DNA of 64,000 nt from Struthio camelus (GCF_040807025.1 NC_090982.1:30743514-30807513); one strand, 5' to 3'. Shown: positions 13,480 through 27,065, counted from the first letter of the stretch. The notes: a model not told the origin generated them from the sequence alone. Numbers and translations: made by a program.

Positions 13480-14250
13480 AATTCTGCAGTGAGGAGAGCC
13501 CCGCGCACGCACACACACATGCACGCTCCCCCCTCTCCCAGTCTCTCTGCTTTTAGCAATAATTTGCACATAATGGAACAGCCAGAGGGGGGTTTGATCA
13601 ATGACCTCTGTCTCAGAGACGCTGTTCCAAGGGAAACACATCTGCCAACATAAAGTATTGGAGCAATCATAGCTCAGTGAGCGCCGTAATAAGCAACTGT
13701 TACACTGGAGCCATCAGTCATGTTCAGTTACAGACCCGAAAGGATACGGCACCTCAGGGAGCAATGTCCTTCCATAAATTTGGGCAGCAATGAAGAATGA
13801 TTTGCAATCAAGTAATAAAAGGCCTAAAAAAGGTCCGCCATGCATACTAACATCCAATACAGCTGACAAAGAAAATAAAAAACCTTGGCATTGTTTGCTC
13901 GTTATGTAAACTACACAGCTGTCCAAGCAATTAAGATATGATTTTGGGAATTCTCTCGTAAAAATTTGCTAACAGCGCTTCCACTTGTGAAAGTGACATT
14001 CTTCTTTATCAGTAAAGTGCATTTCATTAAGGTAATGCAATTTCATCTAGCTTAATAGTAGGAATTGCTTAACCTTATGGCAAGAGTACGTAAACAACAT
14101 AAAATTAATGACACTCCATGCATTGTGGGAATAGATTTGCATTAGTGACAGCATTGATCAAGTAATAGAGAAACTAACACGCACTCCCAATTGTTGGTAC
14201 TCTAGGGATTTCTGAATGCTATCTGCAATGTCATATTTCCGGTCTTCTGA
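13480..14250. promoter_or_regulatory. Best candidate conserved regulatory element (enhancer-like)
   Basis: Roughly 770 bp unlike its surroundings. It retains CpGs singly through the block ('gagcgccgtaataag', 'acccgaaaggatacggcac', 'gtccgccatgc', 'gtacgtaaac'). It is dense in developmental factor words: TTTGCACATAATGG and TTTGCATTAGTGA (POU/octamer-like), GGCATTGTTTG (SOX-like), CAAGCAATTAAG, AAAATTAATGACA, TTTGATCAATGA, and a TTTCATTAAGGTAATG pair. No open frame spans it and no repeat family is recognised. Vertebrate ultraconserved enhancers look like this, but only alignment to other amniotes can establish conservation. Confidence 0.45.
13502..13526. repeat. Alternating pyrimidine-purine tract, CG/CA rich
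   Basis: 25 bp of strict pyrimidine-purine alternation (CGCGCACGCACACACACATGCACGC type). The CG content makes it a modest Z-DNA candidate. It lies at the left edge of the enhancer-like block. Confidence 0.8.
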
Positions 14251-14259
14251 CTGCAAAAC

Positions 14260-17200
14260 TGTTAAAAAAAAAGGGATTAAATCCACAGTAAGCCTGCAAT
14301 TTTTCAATACTCACCCTAATGAAACAAACATGATAAAAAGGACACAAGTTTGACAGACCACTTCTGCAGAATCAGGCTAAAAATATAAGTGAAATAAAAG
14401 AGACACTCAAGCATCTTTTAGAAGTGGCAATTCACTTTAAATGTGCAGCACTACCATGATTCATGAGAGTTTTTTTCCCTCTGTTTCCTCAGATGAGAAA
14501 ATTCAACAGTGCTGCTCCCGCATCACTTTACATTGGGATACTTTTGCAGATCCAGCTACAGGAATACCTGTTCTACTTATGTGCTGTCCTTTCACCACTA
14601 ATGGTAGAGGCGTGTGTCATTACGCAGCCTTATGAGCAGCACCAGAGTGCACCTAGAGTCACATCTGCTGCCAGCAGGACCTTCAGTGTGTCCTACCTCC
14701 CTTCTCCAGTAAAGAGACTGCAGACAGATACGTATGTCTGTGCGTGCATATGAACTTGTTTTGGGTGGTCTGACCCCTTTCTTCTCAGGGGATGCTTTTC
14801 TCTGGTTCCTCTTGATGCCAGAGATTAAGAAGCCCATGACTTCTCAGATAAGATTTGGGACTTCCTGAAAGTCTCTTCGGCCAGTATGAACATGTGCAAC
14901 AAGAGCAGTAACCCCTATTAATACACTAGTTAAAGAAGCCAACAGACTTCAGATGAGATTTCAAACATTCACTAAAAATGCTAGTGGAAAAGATGCAGTG
15001 GAATTGAGATAATTGACTAGAAAGATTAGTGATCTCTTTTGCGATTTACCAGAACTAGAATTTGGCAGTTAGAGTTTTGTGCCCTAAAAAAAAGTTTTCC
15101 AAACAAGCTTCCGCAAGATAGAGTAAGTCCTTGAAAAATAACTATTTCTAAACCCCAGTAAGCCTGCCATCTTACACTTAGATAAGGATTTGATAAAAAA
15201 AATACACACAACATCTCTGTGCTGATCCAAGTCAGGAACCGTTGAAAAGTACATTCAAAAATTTTTCTTTATTATTACATAATATGGATTAATATAGAGA
15301 ACATATTCATATATGTATAATACGTATTATATATTCACAATTTTTACTTCTTCACATAGGCCAAAATTTATAACAGAAATCAAAAAGCAATTCTATAAAT
15401 AAACATAATGTAGTTGAATGTTGGTTACTAGTATTTATATATAAAGCTAAAGACTTACTTTTAGCTTATCAGGAATTGCTTAACAAAACTCACTTGAAAT
15501 GCTCTTGCTTTATTAACTTTAGTACTAACAGTATAAGCAGGAAACCCATCATCCTGCTATGGGGAGCAGGGAGACGGAGTATTTTAGCAGAAATCAGCAA
15601 GTTACCTCTGTCATCAGGGAACACTGATTTGCTGGGGTTTTTGTTTTTTTAGCTTATTGCTCATTTTAGAACTGCTAATTTTACTGTTAATTTAAAAGAC
15701 AAAAACTAATTCTGTCTTTCTTCTAAACAAAAGATGCAAAAGAAATTACTAACTGTAAATCTCCTTCACTTAAATAACTTTGTGCCAAAAAGTGCCTCTG
15801 GAGACAGAGATGCCTACTAAAGCACCATACACATAGAAGACAAGCTGAGGAAAGAGCAGCATTGACTCAAATCTCCTTAAGGTATAGCAATCCAAGGTGT
15901 TATTTGAAACAGCAGTAGGTGACACTTTCAGATAATATTGGGTTTAACTCTATGTTAAAAGTGTCCTTTACCAAAGCCATTCCCTGACTGGAAAAAAAAT
16001 TCAAAATTGTGAAAATAAGAGCCATCATATCAACCGTTTTACCAGCAATCGGCAGACTCCTTGATTATACAGACCTAGAGTGGAAAAATTAGACAAAGGG
16101 CAAACTCCCCTGGCTTACATGTGCCAGGATGTCATTCCAGGTGGCAGGTCAGACACACTTCTGGATTAACAAGAGCAGAGTAGAATGAATATTATAAATC
16201 TCAAGTCTAAAATGCCTACGTCAATATAATTCCTAAGCTCATGAACCAGGACAACTTCTAGGTATAGAACGAGCAGGCCTCTGCATAGATAATCTCTAAA
16301 TCAAGTAAGAAGGGGAGTTAGAGGATGCACTACGCAATTCCTTAAAGACATTTTAGTCCTAACCAGTTTACTGCACATCACAGTAGGACTCCAGGACACC
16401 ATAAGTAGTTGACAGGGTTAATTTATGACAGTAGGCCTTAGAGGTAGTGCCAAACAGCTCTCCAGCAATGGTTAGTCACTATGGGAAGTCCTAAAGTCAT
16501 TGCTCGTTTCTAAATGTAAAAGCATTAGTGCGTTATACTTTTTCAAGTTGTAGCTTTAAGGCTTTATAAAAAGCACTCATACCTCAAAGATAACATCGGA
16601 AAAAATCCAACAGATCTAAATAAAGAATCTATTTCCACACTCCAAGACAAGACAAAATTCCTGAAATTCTCTGAAAAGGATGACTAAACCAGGAGGGCCA
16701 CTATGCCTTAATTCCTCTAACACTTTGATTTCATTGATTCCATTCTTTATGTTTTGAACTCAGAAAATGTTATCCTTCACTTGTGATTCTCCAGTTTCTG
16801 CAGGATTGTTTCCTGTTCTTCACACAGCAAAGAATCTTTTTCTTCAGAGCTGATTTATCAACAGTGATCTCAATCAGAAATGGCCACATACTGATCACTG
16901 AATGAACACAGTAGATCGGGGAGGGTGGAGGGAGATTCAGATGCTTTGCTTTCTTCTCTTTTTTTAAAATACATATTATGCGGTAGAGGATTGTGTTCAT
17001 CATGCCCAGCTTTATCAGCTATACTTTTTCTGTGTCCTCCTTAACACTGGGTTCTTTCGATTTCTGTGAATAGCAAGGACTCAGACTCGTCTCCTCTTTG
17101 TTTCCCTCTCATAAACACTTTTTACTAAAAGTTTTGGTTTTACTTTGCGAATGAGGAGACAATCTCCTTAACATTGAGTTCTATTTTTTGCAGCCCAGAG

Positions 17201-18460
17201 GACTGTGGAGCTCATGTAATACAAATGATAACATATTCAGGTTCATAGCTGGTACAATGCCCAGAACAAAGGTAACCCTGCTCTTTTAGATTTGGCAAAA
17301 TATAAACTCCCAGTGACATAATTTCATTCATGAGTAGAATGCCAACATACAACCTTCTAACATCTTCACACACTCACAGTAAGTCGCACTGTTTGAAAAC
17401 AAGGCTAAGATTTTTCAGAGAGTTCATGCCAATAACTATGTATCTTCTAATATAATTAAAGCACTTCAGTTTAGTTGAAAGCCACCCATATCATATATTA
17501 CTCACCTTGATTAGACTTTCACTTAGCTCAGTTACAAATCAGCTTAAATACTGTCTTTAAATATATATTCAAGAAAACAAATACTGGACCCCTTAGTGTT
17601 CACTACTTTGCACCAGGACTACAGTCATGTTACTTCATCTAATACATCATAGCTATCTTGAAATGGAAATCAAGTATCAAACATATTCCTTTTGCTCCTC
17701 TTTCCCCTCCTTCCACCCCACATAGCACACACACATCTAATATCTTCTGAATGTTTAAAGAAGAAAAATCACATGAAGAAACAGTTCACGACACACAAAT
17801 CATTCCAGTATCACCACAGGCAGACATCGTTCTCAATTATATTTTTTCCATGATAAAATTAAGGGGAGCTATGATGTTAAGCAAGATGCTCAGCAGTATT
17901 TCCTGAATGCTGAGTATCTGCTTCAATATGAGACTGATTAAACAGGATCTTGCTATTTGCCTTGACCCACTGAAGAGCTGGCCCTCCTGCTTGGTGTGAG
18001 AGAATCTAAAACCCCACTGACTTCGTGCCCTTTACTTACAGTACCTTATCGTTGGTCATCTTCCCATTTAAAAATAAGGGCAGCTGATAGTCTATAGATC
18101 TCTTTTATAGTTATAATACTTTGATAAAATACCAAACACAAGAAACAGGCCCCATTCAATCTCAGCTCCTTACCGAAACACCAATACTCCTGATCTCTTT
18201 AAAATATTTTATGAGAAGACATTAAGGTGAAAATAATTAGTATTAACCATTTATCATATAGCAAAGCTGTTACTCTTTTCAACTGACTTCATAGCTGGGT
18301 AAGCACTGATATCCAATTGTATTTCCTCTTCCCTAAGTATATTCTACTTACATGATTACTGTTGTGCTGTGATTAAATCTTTTTCCTCTTTCCCTAAAGA
18401 ATTGATATTTGCAACATAACTTGGGCCAGATTCATACAAACCTAAAGGTTTCGATGGGGA
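14260..18460. other. Non-coding stretch, no gene seen
   Basis: AT-rich sequence with short unrelated frames. The 96-codon frame at 14463-14753 has no recognisable domain and no plausible splice partners. A 16-bp palindrome lies at 15316. No transposon was recognised. Confidence 0.55.
15316..15331. repeat. 16-bp perfect palindrome
   Basis: TATAATACGTATTATA is perfectly self-complementary, with a central ACGT. It sits in an AT-rich alternating stretch (15300-15340) and may be chance. Confidence 0.85.
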
Positions 18461-18468
18461 GAGCGTTT

Positions 18469-18482
18469 AAAAAAAAAAAAAA
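18469..18482 (+). repeat. Poly-A run (14 A)
   Basis: A 14-base A homopolymer following GAGCGTTT. No retrocopy body adjoins it. Confidence 0.9.
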
Positions 18483-18741
18483 GATATTTTGGCATTACTT
18501 TTTGGCTTTCAAACAGTAAGGTTGAGGAGAAAAGCCACAATTAATATATCAGAGATCTCTGCCAGGCTTTTATAGCACTACAGGATTTTTCAGCTATAAA
18601 GAAACATATTGAATCTTTAGAGCACAGCCCATTCTTCACTGCTTCAGTTGTCTCCTTTTGTTTACAAGTCCCTGCCATCCTTCTCTGTGAATTGAATGCT
18701 AAACTATCTCTAGAGAGACGTTATATTGCTTACAGAATGCC

Positions 18742-18755
18742 TCAGCAGATGGTGC
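18742..18755 (+). promoter_or_regulatory. CTCF-like motif, forward
   Basis: TCAGCAGATGGTGC matches the CTCF core CCASYAGRKGGCRS at 12 of 14 positions, missing the first C and the C of GGC. The motif points right. Occupancy cannot be judged from sequence. Confidence 0.3.
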
Positions 18756-18759
18756 TTCC

Positions 18760-21170
18760 TGTTGCAACAGAAGGCCGTGATTACACCTGAACTCTTCAAG
18801 AACTCTAACTTAAACAGAAACACAAGATAAATGAAAGTCTTAAAGCTCTATCCTTTTCATCTCATTTTCCCACATTTAGAATAAATAAATATATAAATAA
18901 AATACTAAATTTGGAAACTGCTAACGTTCTCTTACCCATACAGTTTGTCAGGGTGTTGCTGACAGCCTCCGTTTCTGATATTTGGTCACTCTATACCTTG
19001 TTATAGTTCTGTCCATTATAGTTATAAAATGGAATAGACCTTCACTAGGAAGAGTCTATAAAGACAAAATGAAGCACCACAAACACCATCTGGATTCAAA
19101 AGTTCAATGTTCTATAGCAGTTTGCTGCTGCATGTGAAATGGACCTTTTTACAGAAGATCTATGAAGTCTTTACAGCTGCATGCCTCCTATCTGCCCCAC
19201 TGATTGTTTAGTTTCAATCAAATGGAAGAAACCCTGAAAGCTAATAGTATGACCATATAATTTAAAAGCAAGACCCAAAACAGCATCATAGCTGTTAAGC
19301 GTGTATGTACTATTTAGATATAGATAATTATCAGATATTTAAAGAGGTATCAAAAGGCAGCCATCTAGAATAAAAATTTCCTATAAATTATTTTCCCGCT
19401 CTTTTTCTCCCAAACACTGCTCTGCACTGTTCTCATGGATGGCCTGCACAGCTTGTTGAGACAATGCCGGACAGAAAGGGGTAGTACTATTTTTTGTGTG
19501 CATTGCTCCCACAACAAAAGAATGTTATTCACCTGGCAGAAAAAGGACATTGTTAGTTGCCTGGCTGCATCGTTCTCTCCCTGCTTCTGCCACTACCTTT
19601 GTTTTTTATGGTCTGAGTGCTTTCAGCCATCACGTAGACAGGAATCAAAACCCACATTCAGCCTCTGTAAAATGGAGGCAGGTCCTTTTCCTAAGGGAGT
19701 TTAATTGTTTCCTTCTCTTAGCAGTTATTTAATTTCTACTGCATTTCATGCTATAGGAACAAAGGAGACACATTTTCACAAGGGGTACAAGGTCCTACTA
19801 GCACATGAATCTGAATCTGCCCACCATCTTACACAGCTGTTCAATGAAGGTGAAAAGGCTACTTTCATCCATGTTTCCTAACCAGATGGCAAAACTGCTG
19901 CTATAAACGGTAACCCCATCGCAGTAGGTGTCGCCAGACTGAACTAGATGGAAAATCCAACTTGTATCACAGGCTCAGCAAACTTTAATCAACATTTCAC
20001 CTTTTACCTAGACAGAGGATTCACAGAACCTAGTGCCTTTGTTTTGGTTGTCTTTCAATAATGAGGTCTCACTTTCAACAACTGTTTGTAAAAGCTACTA
20101 ATTTTGAAGAATATCTTCAGAATCTTAGTGGTTTCAAAGATTGTTAATTTTTTCTTCCAAAAAGGTTTGTAACCCCTAAAAGTAAACTGCGACAGATCTG
20201 AATGGTAGAAGGCAATTGTCAAGTTCATTTTTTAGAGCAACGGGAAGTTGTTTACTTTATTGGGAGACTAGTAATGAAAAACTTCTCTTTATGTCTTCCC
20301 TTGCATTATCAGGGCACATCTATGCAGTGTAACAAAGAAGCATGTGAAGATATCCAAGTAGTGGTAGTACTACTAGGGTTCATACCAGCTTAACAAGCGG
20401 TAACCAGACCAACCTACAGAGGGTCTTGGCCCTCTCCTTCATTTTTCATTCACCTTTGCCAACCGTACAGCTCTCCTGCTTCCACACAGTGCTTTTCCTA
20501 TGGTCTCTGCATTCATGTTCCCCTCTGCTCCTCTCTCTAGGTGCCTTCCTGTCTGCAAAACTCAACTGCTGTCCAGCTCGGCCCCGGGGAGTATGGCGTC
20601 CTCAGGCCCTTCTGTTCAGGCTCGTATTTCTCACTAACTCAAACATCTGGCTGGTGCATCGCTTCACACGGCTCAAAAAACAAAAAGAATTCGTGTGCAC
20701 TGATTTAATAATCATAGCACTCAACCATTACTCAGCATGAACCTACCCAGAAAGCTAAAAGAGGACCACTAAAGGAAGTATGGGGAATAGCTAAAACTCA
20801 CAGTTTAAGGAACTTTTTTGGGGGGGAAAGCAACACTGATTCTGGTTTTAGTCAACGAGGTAATCTTCTCTTTTAGGTGTCAATGTAGATACAGTCCTGT
20901 CTAGGTATAAGAGTACATTACCATGAAGGGCAAATAAAGGAACTGGACAACACTACCATTTTTATTAGAATGCAGAAATGAAAAATTAACTTGAACAGAT
21001 TAGGTTAAGTGCTCCCAACCACAGCAATGCACATTTGAATACATGAGTATAAATGGCAGTGTTTTCACTGTCCCTCATTATCGGGCCAAAAACTCTCAAT
21101 TAATGTGATCATCTGGGATGCTTTCATTTCTTTTCCCAGTACACATGTAAATGTACAATCTTGTCATCTT
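18760..21170. other. Non-coding stretch, no gene seen
   Basis: Overlapping plus-strand frames at 19435-19732 and 20426-20740 have no recognisable domains. 'cctctgtaaaatgga' near 19661-19675 recalls a MIR fragment but is too short to call. Confidence 0.5.
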
Positions 21171-21175
21171 TCAGT

Positions 21176-21366
21176 TACATTTTAAAAACCCATCCAGCAG
21201 TCATTCTCCCACTGCACTGGCATCAAAATAGTACCTTGATTCAACTTCTTATGCCATCATTAAGATCCTACATTTTAAAAACCCATCCAGCAGTCATTCT
21301 CCCACTGCACTGGCATCAAAATAGTACCTTGATTCAACTTCTTATGCCATCATTAAGATCCTACAT
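21176..21366 (+). repeat. Perfect 93-bp tandem duplication
   Basis: The segment 21176-21268 is followed immediately by an identical copy at 21269-21361 and then the first 5 bases (TACAT) of a third. I see no mismatch across the 93 bp. Because 93 is a multiple of three, the duplication keeps a 31-codon frame open, which creates a 97-codon frame with a repeated 31-residue segment. That frame is a by-product and shows no known domain. Identity implies a very recent duplication, a polymorphic allele, or an assembly artefact. Confidence 0.95.
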
Positions 21367-22653
21367 CAAGCAGTCTTGTAAAGATTACTCATGCAATCTG
21401 TCCTTCCATACTTTCTCCACTCCCTCTGTTTTGCCTGCTCATCTATTGATGTGAGTTACATAATTTCATCTTTCACATGTTCGCCTACTGTTTTCCTGCC
21501 ATTGCTCATCTGCTGGTACTGGTTAAGTAATTTCATCTTGTCATACACACCTACTCTTTTCCTCTCTTGCCTGTCTCCTCAAAGCAAAAGCTCTGTCCCT
21601 AAGCTATTCACCCAGATAACATTCTATATTAAATTTTCTATTAAAAAAAAAAAAATCTACTTCTCATGTAATGGAAGAAAAAGAACAAACAGATGGAAGA
21701 AATAACTGCTTGGTCACTGTCACCTTTGTCATTACTTTTCTCATTTGTTCAGCAGTATAGGCAGCTCAGTCACTCCCTCCAGGCATGCAGAAGCATCTGA
21801 TTTTTTTAAATACAAAAAATAAGTCTCAAACTCAGGCAGGTTAAAGAAGGCAGTGGAGAGCTCAGCCACCACTCTAAATGCAGGGTAGTTTTTTTTGCGT
21901 GTGGTCAAAGTTGTTGCACAGTTGGCAGGACAGCTTAATTAAGCCGGAAAATCTACACTAGAAGGAATACTTTTTCCACTCTGGTGACAGTGTATAGTCG
22001 TAGCTTACTTGTCTTGACTATCAGACAAGCCCATTTCTTTCTTTCCCCTATGACTAGTTCAGAAATATTTTCTATTATTTGAAATTCACTAGGCATTTTC
22101 ACACATTTTCCTTCCTACTACGGAAAATAATTCTTCTTCCTACGCCTCTCCCCAGTTTTGGGGCAGAAATTCCTGCTTCCACCTGCTTAATAGTCCACTG
22201 TCATCACCTTTTTCCCCCCCAATAGAATGTTTTTCAGACAGAGCTTTCTGTTTCCCAGAAAAATCACTTTAAATCCTTTGAGGTTCATATAAACATCTTA
22301 ATGTTTGCCAAACACGCAAACCAGAAGTTGCTGGAATCTCTGAAGGGCAATAATCCCTTGTGTATTTTTGTGAGGTACCCAACACATTTCAAGGGTACCT
22401 AATAAACAATGAGTCATTGCAGATATTTCCAAAACATTTCTAAACTCTGCAGTTACGATTTTTCCATGCTTTTTGGCCTGGAATGAGCATTAAGTTGACA
22501 ATAAAAGAACAAAAATGGACTCAGGAGCTGCTAAAGGAGTGGTCCTTTAAAAAGGGATGAGGTTCAAGCAGTGAAGTTAACTTACTACATATATGCAAAG
22601 ACAGTATCAGCACGTCAGCAATCCTTCCTAGACAAAGACGTTTAGGAGTAACC

Positions 22654-22668
22654 TTTTTTTTTTTTTTT
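22654..22668 (+). repeat. Poly-T run (15 T)
   Basis: A 15-base T homopolymer. It forms the lysine-rich C-terminal end of a minus-strand 67-codon frame, which argues against that frame being a gene. Confidence 0.9.
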
Positions 22669-22964
22669 CAATAGATAGACAGAAGAGTTTTCAGACTGTA
22701 TTCTAAGTGTACTCGTTATTTCCTTAAACCCTCGAAATTCAGCATAACATCTACTGTTCATCCTGCTCCCCATTTGAGGGGTAATTATGTGATACCCACT
22801 AGAGAAGCAGCCTAGGGTCTTCCATTCCTCCAGCTTCATCCTCACAGGTACCTTTTAATGGGGGCCAACTTTAGAGCTATACTTCTTAGACGGCGTAATG
22901 AGAGGAAAGAAAGCAGGCAGCCTGTATTTTTGAAGGAACTATATGCATAGCTATAACTGAGAAA

Positions 22965-23240
22965 CTGGTCAAAAGCACCTTACATAAAATTGACAGGAAG
23001 TCAATGGCACCTTATAAATGGGATCCATGGCTCATTAATGTCACTAAATTAGTCCTCTTGGCTCCGAGTCCCCTTTCCAAGGCAAAGTTGTTTCCTACCT
23101 TTGATTTTACTGGCACACTGTACATGATCATTATAAATTAACCTATTCCCAATATCAGAGAGTTTAAAAGGAGTTGTATCTCCCTACATTGCCAATAGCA
23201 CAAGTTTCCAGGATCATAAAGTTTACTATTACATGTACTT
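22965..23240. promoter_or_regulatory. Weak candidate conserved element
   Basis: TAAT/ATTA words cluster here ('ggctcattaatgtcactaaattag', 'gatcattataaattaacc'), together with CCAAGGCAAAG and TTTGATTTTACTGG words in moderate-complexity sequence without repeats. Composition is the only evidence. Confidence 0.18.
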
Positions 23241-26200
23241 CGGCATCTCTCTGACGAGTGCTAAACAGAATGAAGATGAATGCTAAAATGAATGACTAGG
23301 CCTAAGATCACCTTCTCTACTTTGGGAGACTGTTCAGAAGACTTCCAAAGACTTTCCGGCATCAGCCATTTTCAGGAAGGTATAGTGTCACTGTCTAAAT
23401 TAAATCCTATATTCCTCTTCTCTTCAGGACAGACTGAACTTGAGATATTTTTACAGATGCTTATCAAATTTCACAGCATGTTTCCCAGGCTATAAGTGCA
23501 ATAAAGATGCTAAAAAAAGGTGAGACATAAGAAAAGTTCATACCAGTACCAGTTCAAGCTAATCTAAACCTACCAAGTCTTCAGCCATAAAATCTATTTC
23601 TGGGCAAGTTTCCCATGTGAAACTCTAATATGAAATACTAGGGTAGGTTTTAAAAGTATGCCTGGATTTCGCCTTTCTTTTTTCTTCCCCTCCAGCTAGC
23701 GTTTAAATTAAGAAAGTAATACACAATGCGCGTGAATGAAAATAAGTAAATAAACTAAAACACATGGTTTAAAATAGGCAACATATATCATGAACATAAA
23801 GTTTTGCTGCAATTCCAGTTGTATTTATTTTGGTTACTAATCACTTCTTCACAAGGGATTGCAACTCCAGCAGGAAAACATACATGTAATAGTAACCAAT
23901 GTTTTCAAAAAGCACGAATACTAACAGCATCTTTAAGATAGTTGCTGTCTTTTCAGATAACAATTACTACTCTGAGGGGACAAACTCCTATAAAAGAATT
24001 TAAGTGCTGAAACAAATAAGTAGAGGTTTAAAACAGTTATCAGCTTAAAAAATGACAACCTAGCTGAATTATTGCTATTCTGTTTCAGTAAGCAGGAACT
24101 TTGAGCACTGAGATACAGGAGATCCAGAGAGAGTGGCTGTATTTGAAACTATCTGGCTGACATCTTTTCTCCAAGAAACTGGTACCAACTGAACAGCAGA
24201 TCTGAGTAAAGGTGTACGGTATATTTATCTGTAACTGTTTCAGAAACAGCATAACAGTTAAAGGCAGATGAATCTTTGCAAGAGGAAGTTATGTAGATAA
24301 GCTAAACTGTACTTTTAAAACTGTAGACAAACTACATACATGAAGAGGGAAAAACATTTTTAAAACTTTTAAGTAGAAAACATATATGTGGTGTTTCTTT
24401 TCTCTAGCATGAGCTAAGAGAACAGGATTCTCATATACGAAGCAAGAGCTGAAGAACTGATGAGCGAGCCCTCTGCACATTTCCCCTTTAAAGTCAGTGA
24501 AAGACAGTGAGGACATTCTGCATTTCAAGTTACCAAAAAAAAGAACATTCACCCTAAGTTCCTAAGTAGTAGGTTAAGAGCCTTACTTTAGCCATATATA
24601 TCTTAAAACCTTTTAAGGGTTTTCACAACCCACAGACGTGATTTGTTTCACCACCCCCCCCAACAAAAAAAACCCCACACAGTCCAAATGTTTTCCAAGT
24701 CATATTTTAGTTCACATGACAAGACAGAGATGAAATAACATCGGTATATGCCTCAGTCTCCAGGCATTTATATTGTTTTTATTTCTTCTCCTACAATGAA
24801 AACCAGATAGGCAATAGTAATGGAAGCAATGGGTAGGTGAAAAAAAATTTATGTTTATTAAACTTAACCAGCAACACCCCCATAAATTAAAAGATGAAGC
24901 AAGTGTGACAACAGTAACTCACTAGCACACAGTATTAGTCTTCGGGGGACAATAGCAAAGCTCAAGTCTTTCATAACTCTTTCAAGAGGTTCAAAAAAGC
25001 AAACCACGAGGAAAGAGTAAAGAGTAATTAGCTATTTCTCCTAGAGGATGAATAAATAAATATTTTTTTTTAAAAAAATCACAGTATGGCAAGTCCAGAA
25101 ATATTGTACAGCTACTTCTCTTGCCCCTTTCCCCTCCCCCACAAACTTTTAGCCAAGAATTACAGATCAGTCATGATGATTAGCCAACTCTTTTCTGTTC
25201 TAAACTGAATAAGAACATTAATAGGACTATATAAATAATATATGTTGGTGACAGGGATAGATACTGATGTGCTATAAAAAGGATCTTTATCAAATAGACC
25301 TTTTAGATATGAATGTGTTGCAACACTATGTATAACAAGTTCTTGTTTTGATAACAGCTTTCAAGTTGTTGATCTTCCAAACATATAAACTATAACTGTC
25401 TTATTTCCAGTTGCAAATGCTAGGATTGGCAATAAATGTTCTTGAACTTGCTGCGAGTATCAGAGCATACTCAAACTTCCGCATGCTTTCCTATTGCCCA
25501 CGAGTTTTAATATTTGACTCAAGTACAGGAAAAAAAATCTATGTACATTTAAGAAGGACGAAATAAAGTCTCTATTGATATGTAATAGGATTCTTTATGA
25601 ATTTATAAAAGCCTACAGAATTTAGTAAAGAATAATAGCATCTCTGCAGATTCTTTTCAACGATCATAAGAATTTAGTCACGTACAAATTTTTCAGTGAA
25701 CAAATCAGACTTAAGAGCGTGTCTGAATTACACCTACAGATCATAGCAAAGTGAAGAACGTTCATAAATACACATTAGTCAGATGACAGGCATAACCGTT
25801 GCCAGACCTAGCAAAAAGGACATTTCCTTTTGCAAATAAGGAGTGACTTTGGCTCAGCTTCTCTGATCTTACCACTTTTAAATACGGTGCAATTTCAGAC
25901 TACAGTCCTGATCCATGTTTTGTAATCTGCGCTTGCATCCATTGGAAAACTCCATAGAATTTCATGATGTTAGCTAAGAAATCTTATACTTAAATATACA
26001 TTTTTTCCACAACTCATGAGGGTAGTTTTATTCATGTTAACGAACTAGCAACTGTCTGGGAACAAGTTATTTTGCTTGGCCAATTAACAAATAAAAAACA
26101 AAAGTCTTCTGAAATGTTTTTTTTCCTATCCATGAATAGTCTTGCTTTCAGGTAAGGATACCAGCTACATTGTAACTAAAGATAAATAAAGCCACATTCT

Positions 26201-26553
26201 TCGCATAGGCTGTGGCAGATGTTACCCTTTTCATGGTACTCTTTGGGGGTTACTTTCTTAAGCATTTGACAGCTGTAGGTACACACAAACTTCAAAAAAT
26301 GGAGTTAAGTCAGTTCAGTCATATCTACACTTCGCAAACAGAAATGCAAGCTGAGCTAGCTCTGTCCAGAGTGCCAGAAGGGCAGAAGGACAGCACAGTT
26401 GCTTTGCGCTATCATGCCGTAACTAATATTTCGTGGTTTTACTTTCGCCTTCCTGGGGTCAGTGCTGACACGTAAGGAGCTTTAATTTTTACTGCGGTGC
26501 TAAGCATCATAGGCAACACCTAGGGAAAGAAGCAGTGATCCTCTTCAGGAAAA

Positions 26554-26583
26554 TTATTAATTTTTTATTTTTTTATTAATTTT
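26554..26583. repeat. AT-only low-complexity tract with direct repeat
   Basis: Two copies of TTATTAATTTT lie about 20 bp apart within an almost pure A/T stretch. Low-complexity DNA. Confidence 0.7.
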
Positions 26584-26904
26584 CATGTTTGCACGCGCAC
26601 AAAGCAGTGCAATTTGCTGATTTACAAGAAAAATAGGATTTTGCAAAGTTCACCCACACAGGAGCTTCAAAAAGCTCTCTCGTCTCTGCTTTGCTCACCT
26701 GCACTATCAGCTCCAAGACTGACACCTAGCGCACATGACAGGGATCCAGCTTTGCTAATGGTCAAAACACCAGTCCACACTAATGTTACATTGATTTCCA
26801 ATAAAATGAACTAATTCAACAGTGCTGAAAGACTCCTATTCCTTTTTGTCCCCAGTTTTCATACATATTCTAATTCTCATTTGAATCTATTAAAAGAGTA
26901 GCAA

Positions 26905-27065
26905 GTTTGTGGACCGTGATCTCTGCGTAATTCATCCAGTTCTTTAACAGTTAAAGTTGCTGGATCATTAATATCAATAATGAGCCAGAACCGCAATTAG
27001 CGTCTAAATGAAATATGCCGTGAACTACTGACTTATTATGTTTGTCAGTGAAATATACCACTGCA
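26905..27065. promoter_or_regulatory. Candidate conserved element
   Basis: A cluster of homeodomain-like words with retained CpGs: 'gcgtaattcatcc', 'ggatcattaatatcaataatgag', 'accgcaattagcgtctaaatg', 'atgccgtgaac'. No open frame or repeat explains it. Alignment is needed to show conservation. Confidence 0.27.

Noticed and set aside
13219..13641. 140-codon minus-strand frame
   Set aside because: It overlaps a CA/CG repeat and part of the enhancer-like block, with no recognisable protein features. Other frames overlap the same place.
19655..19685. MIR-like 'cctctgtaaaatggaggca'
   Set aside because: The match is about 15 bases without flanking support, too short to call a SINE.
21161..21454. 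97-codon frame with a repeated 31-residue segment, as if a repeat protein
   Set aside because: The repeat comes from a recent 93-bp DNA duplication, and there is no other protein-like feature.
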